Notes: generated by a model not told the origin, from the sequence alone. A stretch of 64,000 nucleotides of DNA from Hemibagrus wyckioides (GCF_019097595.1 NC_080720.1:25128852-25192851); one strand, 5' to 3'. Positions 1-12,992 are shown, numbered from the stretch's first letter. Made by a program: numbers and translations.

Positions 1-290
1 GTTTGGCACATGCAATGTAGATGTAAATATCAGAAAATGAAAGCTAAAATTATGATCTATTCTTACACCCAATTGCCATGACTGTATAGCAAAAAGGCAC
101 TGTTCCAATATTTTTTGGAGAAGATGTAACTGTATAAACACGATCATTTGAAAAAGAAATTACACCCTATGATATATTTCCATTTATCAAGGCCTAAATA
201 ACAATTGTGTGGTCCTCACCAACTCCTAAAAACAAACAAATTATCTCAGGTGGCAATCCAAATATATGCAGTCATTTAAAAAAAAAATTT
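1..290. mobile_element. Terminal fragment of a Tc1-like transposon
   Basis: The stretch with 'aaatatcagaaaatgaaagct' and the following 'tatagcaaaaaggcactg' closely resembles the right end of the better preserved copy at about 32400-32560. Around 190-250 the phrase 'aacaattgtgtggtcctca' recurs near 24290. No coding part remains. It lies in gnas intron 1. Recognition is by internal repetition within this window; family assignment is inference. Confidence 0.35.
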
Positions 291-364
291 TTTAATGTTA
301 TAAAAACATAGAATCTATACTTTCTCACACACAGAAACTTCTAATTATTGAGGAGTTTCAGCAA

Positions 365-1190
365 TCCTGTTGAACAGCTTGGTGACTTTAAACCTAGCAC
401 TGTAATAGGATGCCACCTTTGCCATAAATCATTTCTGCCATGCAAGACCTGCCCTGGTCAAGAAAGTAAGTGCTAGTACTGTGAAACAGAAGTGTCTAGG
501 AACAACTGCACCTCAGCCACAAAGCAGTAAACCTCACAAATTCATAGAGTGGAGCTGCCGAGTGGAAGTTGAAGCACATAGCACATGAAAATTTCCCATC
601 ATCTGTTGCATCACTCAATACAGAGTTCCAAACTGCCTCTGGAAACAACATCAGGAACTGTGTGTCTGGAGCTTCATGAAATGGGTTTCCATGGCTAAGC
701 AACTGCACACAAGCCTAAGATCTCTATGTGCAATGCCAAGCATCAGCTGGAATGGCGTAAACTGTGCTGCCACTGGACTCTGGAGCTCTGGCAGTCTGAT
801 GGATGAATCTGGGTTTGGCAGATGCCAGGAGAATCCCACCTAATGGAATGCATAATACCAACAGTAAAGTTGCATGAAGGAGGAATAGTGGTCTGGGGCT
901 GTAGGCCCCTTAGTCCCATGGTAAGGGTAATGTTAAGGCTACAGCATACAAATACATTTTAGACAATCGTATACTTCGAAATTTGTGGAAACAGTATGGG
1001 GACGGCCTGCATAGAGCCCTGACCTCAACCCCACTGAACAACTTTGGAATTAAGTGGAAAGCTGACTGCACCCCAAGCCTTCTTGCCCAACATCAGTGCC
1101 TGACCCCACTAATGCTCTTGTGGCTGAATGGGCAAATCCCCACAGTCACATTCCAAAATCTAGTGGAAAGCCTTTCATGAAAGTGAGGAG
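365..1190 (+). pseudogene. Dead Tc1-like transposase in gnas intron 1
   Basis: Conceptual translation, with several stops and frameshifts, recovers pieces of a Tc1/mariner transposase in the right order: a helix-turn-helix segment ([12 protein letters not shown]), VASLNTEFQTASG, a WxLDSGALAV-like block, a GLADARRIP block, and the C-terminal FQNLVES. The same segments occur in the intact element at 51337-52368, so this is a close relative. The catalytic region is too mutated to function. It is in the opposite orientation to gnas. I see a transposase fossil; assignment to the same subfamily as the 51-kb element is inference. Confidence 0.7.
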
Positions 1191-1538
1191 AAAATATCAA
1201 AAGTTGACAAACGCTGTAACGACAGAATATATTTTACTGGAAAAACCTGGCAGATGGTGACGCTCTTAAGGCTCAGGATGAACACACAAGTTGTGAAGAA
1301 GTGTGTATTTCTAATATTCTAATGTGGCCAAAGTGATGCAGCTGGTTATGTACGCAGATAATATTCACAGTGAACACAATGATTCTGGTCCACAGATCTG
1401 TCTCTTGCTCTTTGTCTCACACTCACATGCACACACACCTGAGTCACCTCAGACAAATTAGGTCATCAGAAAGCCATCAACAGTTGATCAGGCATAAAAT
1501 GATCAGTACATATATTTTTGTAGCAATAAGCAGTACTA

Positions 1539-1904
<366 letters not shown>

Positions 1905-1964
1905 TTAAAGCAATGCCTTTGAGTGAGTGCTCAGTAGGAGCTTTAGGCTTGTGATGGTGGTGAA

Positions 1965-3075
1965 AACACCAAGGCCGGCCTACACACAAGGCCGAGTCCT
2001 CCCGAGCGTTTTGGTGCAGTAATATCCGAGCGGGAGTTTTACACTTCGCGGTGTGCGTCCACGGCGTTACATGAAGGTCTTTGTCTTGCTGTTGCAGAAA
2101 TCCCAGTGTGATTTAACAAATTTCTCGTCGGCAATCCATAGTCGCTTCCCCAAAATGACAGTCGCGGCCGGCGCTCCTCGCAAAATCATCGGAAACTGCG
2201 AAACGGGTATTTAATTTTCTTTCCTGTTACATCCGTTCACCGACACCCTAAGACGGGGAAAGGGGATATAGGAACGTTTTTAAAAAAAACCCTGAAGAGA
2301 TAGATATCTTCCACAAATGGACGGCCTGCGGTTCATTCCGCCTCGAGCCGTGGCCGACATGAACCCTTTTTAAACTCCGCTATGAAATGATGTCAGAACA
2401 TCAGAAGTTTTTTAGGTTGTTGTTGTTGTTTTCTTTAGTTTTTTGTTTGTTTTGAATGAAATCCCAAGTTAAATGTTTATTTTCCTCCTGTTCTGCAATG
2501 AGAACCGATGGCTTTTGTGGCTATTCAAATCAAAAGAGGCGCTTTTTTTTGTCTTCTCCGTTAGCTGATGTAATTTGAATTTCTCCTCACATCCGTAAGC
2601 TCGCTTCACACCAACAATCCGAATGGCTTCGCTAACGGCGCACGCGGCACGCGCAGCTGTTCCGAACAACGCAATTCTTCGATATTTTTCACTGCATTTT
2701 CTAGGCAGAGTCCGCTGTCAGGCTCCGCTTTGTATTACCCGTTTTGAATTCGCCTTGCAGAAAGACAGGGTTATACATGTGCATGTACAGCCGTGAAGAG
2801 AACCCGTTTAAAAAGACAAATACCGCAATGACAGCAAGCTCTTGGCAGACGGAACGTGTCACTTCTCGGATGGACGCGATCGGATCCGCTTGCCGAGAGT
2901 GTTTTTGGTGATTTTTCCCTTTTCTCATTGAATCGTACATTGAGCTAGATAGCGTTGAAGAGATGGGTGGGGCAAACAGCTCTCATTGAACCCTGTATAC
3001 GGACCGCGGCTAATCACATGACATTCACAAAAACGTCAGCAAGTAGGGCTTCTGCGGACCGAAGGCGCCCTCTTT
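1965..3075 (-). promoter_or_regulatory. CpG-rich region, probable gnas promoter
   Basis: CG dinucleotides are conspicuously dense at 1970-2380 and 2570-3075, in contrast to the CpG-poor flanks. The block starts roughly 270 bp upstream of the gnas start codon and runs away from it, so it is the natural candidate for the gnas promoter and 5' untranslated region. A sequence like a reversed CTCF core (ggcgccctctt) sits at about 3064-3075. Short open frames on both strands here, for example a plus-strand ATG at 2155 in good context, match no protein I know. A bidirectional promoter is possible. Confidence 0.55.
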
Positions 3076-3106
3076 AAACACACACCGCCGTACACCGGAG
3101 CTCAGT

Positions 3107-3126
3107 ACACACACACACACACACAC
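3107..3126. repeat. (CA)n microsatellite
   Basis: About ten uninterrupted AC units, followed by an imperfect 'actcacacac' extension. Confidence 0.95.
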
Positions 3127-3343
3127 TCACACACTGACTTCTGTAATAACACAGTATCTCAGGGTATTGCACACCAATGTGCTGATAGTTTGAAGCGACA
3201 AAAATACTTTAATGAATCTAAAAGATCCATGACAAGATGCGCTTAAATATCGTTTTTTTTACACACAGTAAAGAAATGTTTATTTCAGTGATCTTAGAAT
3301 GTAATGTAAACATTCCTGAAAATATCGGATAGCCACAAGACCA

Positions 3344-3346
<3 letters not shown>

Positions 3347-3378
<32 letters not shown>
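3347..3378. repeat. (TC)n microsatellite
   Basis: Sixteen uninterrupted TC units. Confidence 0.95.
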
Positions 3379-3381
<3 letters not shown>

Positions 3382-3580
3382 GCCCGTTATTTACTGGTCA
3401 TCTGTCTCGAGGAATTTCCCGTGCTGGGAAATTCGGAGTATTACCAAGCGCTTGCCAAATATCTGATACGTTTAGACACAATAACGCATTAGACCGAGCG
3501 CGTTCACATTAAACCCGTGTTCATGTTCCAGCCGAACCTCTCTGTCAATTCAGCAATGCCGCACGAGCAGGAGAGCGTTC

Positions 3581-3645
3581 ACACTGAACATCACCCAGAC
3601 AGCAGACTGACACTGAACATCACCCAGACAGCAGACTGACACTGA
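3581..3645. repeat. 29-bp tandem duplication
   Basis: A 29-bp unit beginning 'acactgaacatcaccc' occurs twice without mismatch (3581-3609 and 3610-3638), followed by the first seven bases of a third unit. It lies in a moderately CpG-rich stretch upstream of gnas. No function is evident. Confidence 0.9.
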
Positions 3646-3699
3646 AGCAGCGCAGAATCGATGTCTCTCTCCCGGCAACAACGTTGTTTTGCTTATCGT

Positions 3700-4820
3700 A
3701 CATTGAAACGATGTTGTTTGAAACGTCGCACAATCAATACATTTTTAGCTTTTTTAAAATTGTCCCAAATACTTAAATAAATAGATAAATCAACCTGTGT
3801 AATAATTTATTGAAAACAAATCATATTCAGTTTACACATCGTATTCACTGTTTTATATAAATAAAAAATATTTACAAATACTTAAGACTTCATAGCCAAA
3901 TATAAAAAAGGTCAAAATACCAAATTAACGGAGATTCAGAAATCTTCATAGAGACATGGATATATGAAAGCACGTTAAGAGACATGAGAGACATCAGAGG
4001 CACTGAAATTAGAGCACAAATAAATACAGAAGATAGTGTTTATTTCTGCCACAGAAGGGTGAAGGTCACTGTGCACTAAGAAAACAAATAGATCAGTTAT
4101 TAATCTGTTGTATTACAGAAAAGTTTTATTTATAATGTTTAATATCTTGCTGATATTTCTTTCCCTGCTTTAAAACATTTCCATTTCTAATTCTTTCCTT
4201 TTTGTAGCGATTTCTTTACAATTGTATAATCTTCTTGAAATAGATAAACAGAACTTATATGTTAAAACCAGCATGAAGTTTTCACAAAATTCCAACCAGA
4301 AAAACAGAAAAACACATATTCAAGAAATTGTCAGGATATCTGAGTAGTATTAGTGTTGTTGAAACAACCAATGCAGTCAAGAAGTTGAAATTAGGGTGTG
4401 TAACCAGAATAAAAAAAATAGTCTTGTGTAAACATAATTCATGTATTACTCCAGGAGGTGGCAGTATTTCATTAATATTTCTCTTAGATGCCCATCTGCT
4501 GCTGCATGCATGCTTATAAGTCATGTAGACATATTAAACTTGAGTAATATATCAAACTTTAGCACGACACTATAGACATGATACAATTAATAACACTATG
4601 TAACATGTTTTTATTCTTGGTTAGTAAGTATTTGGGTAGTAAGTCCTAATAAACCACAAAAAGTAGAAAATAGCCATTATTCCCTTCATACTTACTTGTG
4701 ACCAGAATATTGTTATTTTGAAATCTATATATTTTAATTATTATTCCTTATTATTTTCCTTGCATCTTCTCATTCACATAAAGTAAGAAAAAAACAGTAA
4801 ATTTCAAATCTGTTACTTTT
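3700..4820. other. Intergenic, nothing recognised
   Basis: AT-rich sequence with no convincing coding or RNA gene. At 4448-4462 a short motif (ccaggaggtggcag) matches a CTCF-like core. Confidence 0.4.
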
Positions 4821-4834
4821 CCTGACCTTAAAGG

Positions 4835-5275
4835 ATTACCACAGCATTAAGATATTGGTACACGCCCTGAAATATGATGAGTATGGCTGGGTGGTCATCA
4901 GAAAAGGATAACAAATAGGTTTTACCAAGGTTTTCTTCGATCTTTGTCTTTGGGACAGCTGGGAGACATAGGTGTACTACCAAAGGTGTGACTAGCCACA
5001 GCGGACCAAGTTTGCTGTGGGGATGAACTACTTCAAGTGGGAGCCCCCAAATGGTGCTATTGCTACCACTGCAGAGGGAACTAGGCATTTTGAATCCTTG
5101 ATGAACAAATTGAGGGTGAACATGGCAGTGCACTCAGAGGAGAGAGGCAAGTGCTTCCACCCGCATAGACTGGACTTTGAATGCCACTTCCTAGGACAAT
5201 ATAAAAAGAATATAAAATGAGAATACATTTGGGGACTGCTTCATGAAAGTGATTTACAATATAATCGTAAATATA
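4835..5275 (+). mobile_element. Broken repeat-derived protein of unknown family
   Basis: Joining frames over a few stops gives a coherent protein-like reading: ALKYDEYGWVVI, then LCLWDS, PQRTKFAVG, YFKWEPP, HPHRLDFE, and finally EYIWGLLHESDLQYNRK. From memory this order resembles multicopy uncharacterised proteins found in many fish and arthropod genomes, probably encoded by an undomesticated mobile element. It contains an open frame at 5017-5220 but no intact gene. The resemblance is recalled, not searched, and the element class is unknown. Confidence 0.4.
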
Positions 5276-5289
5276 AAAAAAACCTCTAA

Positions 5290-7530
5290 ATCTTTTGTGG
5301 TCATTTTTGTATTACCTTTGTATAAAAAATGCATGTTAATTTTGATTCATATGGTTTTGTTTTGTTTTTATTTCCATGAAAGAAAAGATGTAAATTTTCC
5401 CATTTTCTTAATAAAAATCAGCAAATTTCCTGGTCATATCCTGGTTAAAAAAGCAAAATTTTATATATTGCCATTTTCTATATTTATGTGGCACAAGCAA
5501 TTATAAAATAACATTTGCTACCCAGGAACAAAAACTGTGTTACATAGAGTGATTTTAAAACAATAAGAATAGATATTACTTAAAAAGAATAAGCTTCATT
5601 ATCTATATTTATGCAATAATAAGCATAATATGTAGTATAACCCTAGCACATATATCTGTTTTGTTTTCTAATTATGACCAGTTACTAATTGTTTTGGTCA
5701 GAAATGCATGCTCTGGGACAAGATGGAGTGTGACATTCAAAACTGAACACTACAGTCCTATATACAAACTCAGTACCACCTACACCTTAGAAACCTTATG
5801 TTGATGCAAGACAAAAAGATGAGCCATAACATGTTTTAACTGTTTAGCTCATGTGCTGTTTTGATTAGAGGCTTAAAATGACCATTAGAACATGAATTCT
5901 TTGGCAGTGTTTTTTGTAGGGTTTCAAACCACACCCATGCTACAGGAGGCATGGGCAGTAGTAAAACTTAAGGGCAAAATGCACACATCCAGTGTAAAAG
6001 TTGATTAGCTTGTGAGTATATTGGAAATAGCACCACAGCAGTGACACATTTAGTCACAGTGCAATCGCATTGCCACTGGTTGCAACAAATGGCCAAAATC
6101 AGAGCTGGTTGTTACAAGTAAGAGGCATAGTGGCTGCTGGTGAAGAGAAATGGGTGGGCAATGGGTAAAAAAGTGAGTGGGTGAGTTTGAGCAAACTATG
6201 ACTTGCAGCGTTTCATGGCATAAGACATGTGGTACACTTCTTTTCCCCTTTTTTGTAAGGCATAAATGTTTATTCGAAAGTATGTTGTTTCAGACACAAG
6301 AAGTCAGCAATCCACTATATACAAAAGTACTCTTTCAACTAAACGTTGAAAATTTATTACCCCCCCACCCCCCATTGGACTGGGACTGGTAGGTCTTAGT
6401 TTATAGAAAAATAATGACTAGAATGGATTTCTGTGGAGGCCATATATCTCCTTGTAGCAGCCAGGGGTATGGAATAAAGGTGTGATTTGGGGGATGAACC
6501 AAAAAGCTAACGGTTGGTACAGCTTTATCTCTGGGACACAAGCACTAATAAGCAAATGATTAAGCAAAGTTGATTCTTTCCCTGATTCTGCTGCTATTAC
6601 TCTGGTGCTGGTATGTTAGCAGAAGTAGCAATCAAGCAGGTACTAATTAGTAGTAAGTAGTTCACATTCACTTTCTGATTCTGAAACTGCCTTCAGTTGC
6701 TTTTTCAATAATGCCCATCTATTTCTGTGATGCAGAGAATCATGCTGCGGTACAAAGCCAAAAATGGACAAACATCCAACTATAAAAAACTTCATCACAC
6801 CTCATACTGCACCACACGCCCTTCAATCCTGTGATATAGGAATGTGGCCCTATTAGCTGATATTTACATTTTTGGCATGCATTATTTAGCATTAATTATT
6901 AAAAACATATATAATTTGCATTTTTAGGGGTCCATAAATTCTGGGGGACCAAGGCAGATGTCTACATTTGCCTAGTGCTAGTTGTAGTAGTGTAAGTTGT
7001 AGAACAAGCCAAAAAGGCTATGGCTGTTGCATATTTTACATACGCAACATAAGCAACCAATTGCCATGGCAATAAGTTCAGAACTCCAGAAACTAAGACC
7101 TCTGGTGACAAGTGGTGGTATTGTGGTGAATGAATGTGACACCAGTTTGTGTCTGAATGGCCCAGATAGTCTTATCATACACAGGCACGATAGGCAGGAC
7201 GTCATCTCACGTACTTCACTGACAGTATTTTCGTCAAGTTGTATTCGCTGAGAAAGCATACGTGCTAGCATATAAGGATATCAGTATTAATTTTTCACTC
7301 TCATTTATAAAAACTAATAGTATTATAATATCACTCACAATATAAGTTGTAATGCACTTTATAACGGTAAACTTTTAATAATGTGCATTACTTGAATTAG
7401 TGATGATGTAACATTGCTTAATAATGTTATGTCTGGAATTCAACATTTTAGAAATGGTAAAGTATACATTCATGATATACCCCTGAAATAATATGCCTTA
7501 ATCTCTTAATAAGTTCAAAAGTGACTGTAA
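5290..7530. other. Intergenic gnas-tubb1 spacer
   Basis: AT-rich, no coding exon or family-level repeat recognised. Short open frames around 6177-6392 and 6978-7271 show no family motif. A C-rich run lies at 6361-6374. Confidence 0.4.
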
Positions 7531-7541
7531 TAGCCTTTCTG

Positions 7542-7549
7542 TATATAAA
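7542..7549 (+). promoter_or_regulatory. Candidate TATA box of tubb1
   Basis: TATATAAA lies 109 bp upstream of the tubb1 start codon, which would put transcription start near 7570 and leave a 5' untranslated region of about 85 nt. There is no CpG island here, consistent with a tissue-restricted TATA promoter. No transcript data are available. Confidence 0.4.
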
Positions 7550-7657
7550 TTAACAAGAGAGTGGGGGAGACTCCCTAATAATGACATCATCATCAGTATA
7601 ATACTCACAGTCAGCGCTCGCAGTTATCTTCTGCTTGGTATTGTGAGCCTGATCACC

Positions 7658-10600
7658 ATGCGTGAGATTGTTCATCTTCAGATCGGACAGTGTGGGAATC
7701 AAATCAGTTCAAAGGTATGTGATAGATAAAATTGTTATTTTAATTCCACTCGCAATAGTAAGATTATAAGGTTTCCTTTATGAGAAAAATAATATGGTTT
7801 AAAAGTTAAACATATTTAAATATGAAAACATGCAAATTTTTTATATTTATTTAGGCACTGAGGTGAATACCTTCGGCATTGTGTTTTGTACAAGAAAAAT
7901 GGTGTTTTAGATTAACCAAAAGAATGGTTAGCTACTGAAGATTGCAATATTGTGTACATATTTAGTGCATTACACATTAGTAGTAGTATTGTGTACATAT
8001 TTAATTGTACATTTTCTTCATTTTAGTTAGTTTGCAAATAAATTCAATGACTGAAGTTGATGTGTAGTCTTGTTTTTGAACATTGCTTTTTTTTTTAAGT
8101 TCTGGGAAGTTATCAGTGACGAACATGGTATCAATGCAGTGGGAATCTATGAGGGGGACATGGCCCTTCAGCTGGAGAGAATCAGCGTCTACTTTAATGA
8201 GGCAAATGGTAAGAGACTTGAATACAGAAGAGTGTATTTTGTTCTGTAGTTAATTATTTGGGTAAAGTGTCTGTGTCTAGCTTTAGTACTGCAGACATTT
8301 ACAGACACATGTTGTATTATTTTGTGGGTTTTTTTGCATTTTTGTTTCTTAAAGTCATAACTTGTTTTACTGACATCCCCTCCCTTATGAGTATTCATAA
8401 AACAATACCCCCATTTCATTTACAATTTTTTAAACTGAATGTGCATATATCACTTAGATTACAATAATACAGATACTGATATAGACAGGAGTGCACTATT
8501 AATCTTTTTGTTTATTTTCAGTGGTTTACTCAGTAGCCCAAATGTTTTAATGAGCTCCAAAATAAACCATATTTCTTCCATATGTCTGTACAAGCTGGCC
8601 TGTAAGACACACAAATGATGCTTTAAATTATCCAGTTGTTGTTCTGTATAGCTCACACAGACCATGCACTGTGCAGAGGGCAACATATCTCTGCTGGAGT
8701 CTCCTAAAAATATTGAATTAATTATTAATATTAACTTGTATGTTCTTTTACATGTTTTTCATCATTCTTAAGTGAACATTCTCCACTGTTGTAAGAAAAT
8801 GGACCCCCTTTTGACTAGCAGCAGAACTGCATCCCAGATTGTAAAAGTTTGCACAGTGAATTTTTCCAGAATGTAACAATTCTAAATGCTAAAGTAAATC
8901 TTGGAGCATGTGACTGGCAGGTGTTTCTTGTTGGCCAGGTATGCCCTATTAGATTGATTTTTTTAAACAGTATGAATGACAATGGTATCTGAGGGATAGA
9001 CCAGAGATGAGCCACAAAAATTATGGAACTAACATTATCCCATACCAAAGTGATGAAAAGGCTTATGATCCAAAACAATCACATCAGATAAGCACAGTAG
9101 AGGTAACGCCATGGCTTGGGCTCGCATGGTTGCCTTTGAAATGGGCTCATAAATCTTTATTTTGATTATGTAACTAATGATACTAACAGCAGAATGAGTT
9201 CAGTTGTCTACAGAAACATTCTGTCAGCCGATTTCCAGAGAAATGCATCCAGTCTATTTGATTAGGAGCTTCATTATGCAACAAGACGATTTCCCAAAAC
9301 ATATTGCCAACACAACAAAGGACTTTATTAGAAGAAAACAGTGGAAGTTTTTTTTAGACTGGCCAAGGCAGTCACCTGACCATAATCCAATGCATTTTGT
9401 TCATGCATTTCAATGAACTGCTTCAGTACAGACCTGAAAGTTCAACACAAAAAAGAATGCAACAGTTGGGCTTCCTTCTTAAAGCAGTTATTGCAAGCAA
9501 GGGACAAGCAACCAAATATTGATTGTTCTTTGCTTTCATTGACTGTAAGACTATTGCTACTGTTCCTATACTTTTGTTCATTTATAAATTTGGTGGTCTG
9601 CCACCAAAGGTGTCATGTTTAACACATCTTTACAATAACAAATTGTTCCTGCTCCATAACAGCTCAGTAAAGCCTTTAATTTTCTATTAAGAATCAAATG
9701 TTTTAAAGTCATTCAAAAATAAATCTACATAATAATTACTCATAAATGTGTCTTGTTGTGTTTACTTAGGTGGGAAGTATGTCCCCCGGGCACTGCTGGT
9801 TGATTTGGAACCGGGAACGATAGACAGTGTGAGGGGCAGTCACATTGGAGAACTCTTCAGGCCTGACAACTTCATACATGGTGAGACCAAGAAAGAGATT
9901 TATCAATCACAGTAAAATCTACTGGTGGGAATAAATCAGTAAGTATGATAAATTGTTTTTCCTCAGCAGCCAGTGTGACCAAACGCTCAGGTATTAAGGC
10001 TAAGGCGTAATGCACCTGATATTATATACAGGATTGAATACGCTATAAAGCTCTGTGTCATTTTTTTAGTTGTATGTTTAGATATATAATACATAAAGGT
10101 TACCATGCACATATGTATTACAAAGCCCTAACCCTAACCCTTTTAACACTTTTTAGGTTTCTGTTTCTGTCAATGTAACCGATTTCCTCATGCATTGAAT
10201 TGACAGGAACTTCTGGAGCTGGAAATAACTGGGCAAAAGGTCACTACACAGAGGGGGCAGAGCTGGTTGAGCAAGTTTTAGACCGTGTCCGTAATGAAGC
10301 CGAAAGCTGTGACTGCCTGCAGGGCTTCCAGTTTGTTCACTCCTTGGGTGGTGGTACTGGCTCAGGAATGGGTACCCTGCTTATCAACAAAATCCGTGAA
10401 GAGTTCCCAGACCGAATCATGAATACCTTTAGTGTCATGCCCTCTCCTAAAGTCTCTGATACGGTAGTGGAGCCATATAATGCCACACTGTCCATTCACC
10501 AACTGATTGAGGGTACAGACGAGACATTCTGCATTGACAATGAAGCTCTTTATGATATCTGTTTCCGAACACTCAAGCTCACCACTCCAACCTATGGAGA

Positions 10601-11327
10601 TCTGAATCATCTTGTGTCTATGACTATGAGTGGTGTCACAACTTCTCTGCGCTTCCCTGGTCAACTGAATGCTGACCTCCGCAAGCTGGCTGTCAACATG
10701 GTGCCCTTTCCCCGCCTTCACTTCTTTATGCCTGGCTTTGCTCCTCTCACACCTCGAGGGTCTCAGCAGTACCGGGCCCTCACTGTTCCTGAGCTCACCC
10801 AGCAGATGTTTGATGCCCGGAACATGATGACGGCATGTGATCCCCGGCATGGCCGCTACCTCACTGCTGCAGGAGTTTTTCGTGGCCACATGTCCACTAA
10901 AGAGGTGGATGAACAAATGCTCACTGTTCAGAAGAAGAACAGCAATTACTTTGTAGAATGGATCCCCCACAACGTTAAAGTGGCTGTTTGTGACATCCCA
11001 CCACGTGGCCTTAAAATGGCATCTACCTTCATTGGAAACAACACAGCAATCCAAGAGATTTTCAGGCGAGTCGGGGAGCAATTTGCCATGATGTTCCGCA
11101 GAAAGGCTTTTCTGCACTGGTACACAGGAGAAGGAATGGATGAGATGGAGTTCACAGAGGCTGAGAGCAACCTGAATGATCTAGTATCTGAGTACCAGCA
11201 ATATCAGGATGCCACAGCTGACCTGGAGTGGGAGCCAGAGGAAGAAATAACAGAGGTAGAGGGAAACTCAGCAACAGTAATAAACAGCAGAGTAGAAATA
11301 AAAACTGAGACCATGAGTGAAGCTTAG
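7658..11327 (+). CDS. tubb1: Tubulin beta-1 chain, complete, 4 exons
   Basis: Exons: 7658-7714, 8100-8208, 9770-9880, 10207-11327; all introns are GT-AG and phases join to 465 residues. The 57/109/111-base first exons are the standard vertebrate beta-tubulin structure. It forms alpha/beta dimers in microtubules. Visible marks: the MREI N-terminus that mediates tubulin mRNA autoregulation, the GTP-binding GGGTGSG at residues 140-146, and the DLNHLVS and [14 protein letters not shown] blocks. Divergent residues such as FIHG at the exon 3/4 join recall mammalian TUBB1 (platelet/thrombocyte isotype), and the gene lies in the GNAS-VAPB block, as human TUBB1 does. The C-terminal tail is unusual: about 35 residues, ending [13 protein letters not shown], longer and less acidic than ordinary beta-tubulin tails. 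A Tc1 remnant sits in intron 2. Orthology to TUBB1 is inferred from synteny plus divergence; beta-tubulin identity is certain. Confidence 0.95.
8890..9645 (+). mobile_element. Tc1-like remnant in tubb1 intron 2
   Basis: The 5' part contains 'catgtgactggcaggtgttt', also present at 53710. Downstream are AWAx[21 protein letters not shown] (second catalytic-Asp region) and [11 protein letters not shown], where the catalytic Glu of the normal PIE motif is lost. The right end 'gtctgccaccaaaggtgtca' recurs at 54315. Many frame breaks; not functional. Confidence 0.75.
10126..10140. repeat. Short interstitial telomere-like repeat
   Basis: ccctaaccctaaccc: two and a half vertebrate telomere units, in tubb1 intron 3 about 65 bp before exon 4. 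Probably chance or a minor interstitial site. Confidence 0.6.
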
Positions 11328-11639
11328 TCTAGTGAACAATTCTAGTAAAGAGGGTTCTATTACCAACTGTGTTGTATCTTAAATACCGAAAATGTTTTAT
11401 TAAAAATTATACTATTATTAAAATGTATTAATGTATTAATACATAAAATGATACATAAAATGTATTAACACTGGAGTCACATCTATGATTTTGTTTCCAT
11501 TAAAATCTATTAATTTCTACTTAACTATAAAGAATTCTTTAATAATGAAAGTTTGTAATATGTTTCAAAACATGTACAACCAACATGTACCTACTAACAC
11601 TGTTTTTAAATAATGTTTTAAAATTTAGTAGATATAGTA

Positions 11640-11645
11640 AATAAA
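11640..11645 (+). terminator. Candidate polyadenylation signal of tubb1
   Basis: First canonical AATAAA downstream of the tubb1 stop codon, 313 bp after it. The 3' end is not otherwise marked. Confidence 0.35.
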
Positions 11646-11649
11646 AAGA

Positions 11650-12620
11650 CAAAAAATGTTGCATATGTTGTTCATTTAAAAGAATTGTTTCATCAGTGCA
11701 TGTGTGCAAAATCTGAAATTAAACACAATAATTATTTTTACAATAGTGCAGAGCAACTTAAAAAAGTTAAATGGCATTTTTCTTCCTATTTTCAGTGGAT
11801 TGAATTAATACCTAACTTTGTTTTAATAGACTAAATATTTTAAAATACTAAACATGCTAATACCCCCATGAAAGACTGAAGGGCAACTCTAGCCTTCCAA
11901 ACAGGCAGTCTGACAGGACATGATTAAACTCAAGTGGCTCTGTAGATATTGATAAGCAGCTCAGAAAAACCTCCATTAACCACAGATGACAGTGAAAGCC
12001 ACCATAAGCGATACTGACAGCTTGTACAACCAGTGTGTAACTTCCTTTAGACTTGACAAAGATCAGACCCTCCCTTCAGTTCAACGAGCTCCTATGGAGT
12101 ATGGATGTAGTACCATAATGTAGAAAGTACTGGTGCAAAAAAAAATGTGTTACAATTTTTAGATTCTAAGTTAGAAAATGTATGACACTGACTGAATTAT
12201 TTGGGCTGGTACACATCTTGGTTGGTTCAATGTCTGCATCCACATTGCTTTTTTGTATCTAACATTCAAACAAATTATACTCATAAAAGCAATAAACCAG
12301 TATGAAATCAGTGAATATGTTATTTTTGTTACTTTACTACTGACCTGCATAAATAAATACTGAATGACCATTTGAAAACAACAGGGTGGTTTCTGACCTT
12401 TGCACAGTACTGTACATTTCTTTTATACTTACTTATCATATATACATTAAAACACATTATACACAAGCAAGGAGAATAAAAAACTATCCATCTGGTTAGA
12501 TACACAACTTCTTAGCTCCACTCTAGCGTTCGCCACAATCGCTTACCACAGTTCCAGACAACACCCAGATGAGCTTATCTATTTCACCATGTGAGCCCTG
12601 TGTGATCTGCATACTGTGTT
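11650..12620. other. Intergenic; one transposon end
   Basis: No gene recognised. At 12393-12412 the phrase 'cctttgcacagtactgtaca' matches the terminal repeat seen at 15885-15905, so a degraded Tc1-like end is present. Confidence 0.4.
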
Positions 12621-12628
12621 CTGTGTGT

Positions 12629-12992
12629 GGGGCACAGTGACTTAGTGTTTAGCAATTTTTGCTAACCAGTTTGGAGGTTTGATTCTTGCTTCTGCCCTGT
12701 GGGAGAGCGTGAATGCTTTAGCTTTTATGTTTTTGGGGGGGTTCTCTCTATGTACTCTTGTTTTCTCCCCCAGTCCATAGACATGTGTTGTAGGCTCATT
12801 GGCATCCTTATAATGTCCAAAGTGTGTGAATGGTTGTGTGAGTGTGTGCAATCTTGCCCTGCAATGGTTTGGTACTCAGTCCAGGGTGTCTCCCATGCCC
12901 AAGTCCCATGGGATCCACCCTGCAACTCTGTGTAAGGTAAGAAGTACAGGAAACAGATGGATGAATGAATGAATGAATGAATGAATGAATGG
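12629..12992 (+). mobile_element. tRNA-derived SINE (Mermaid-like) with (GAAT)n tail
   Basis: Starts ggcacagtgacttagtgttt, a decayed RNA polymerase III A-box region, followed by a B-box-like gaggtttgattcttg. A long body includes 'tccatagacatgtgttgtag' and 'cagtccagggtgtctcc', ending in eight GAAT units (12959-12992). This layout is that of the Mermaid-type SINEs known from fish. It directly abuts a Tc1 fragment, suggesting insertion into it. Confidence 0.75.

Noticed and set aside
2155..2214. Short plus-strand ATG frame in the CpG island (MTVAAGAPRKIIGNCETGI)
   Set aside because: Good start context but it stops after 19 codons, any donor would be weak, and it matches nothing known.
10126..10140. 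Telomere or fusion relic
   Set aside because: Only two and a half units.
10362..11117. 251-codon minus-strand open frame
   Set aside because: Exact antisense of tubb1 exon 4; no family features.
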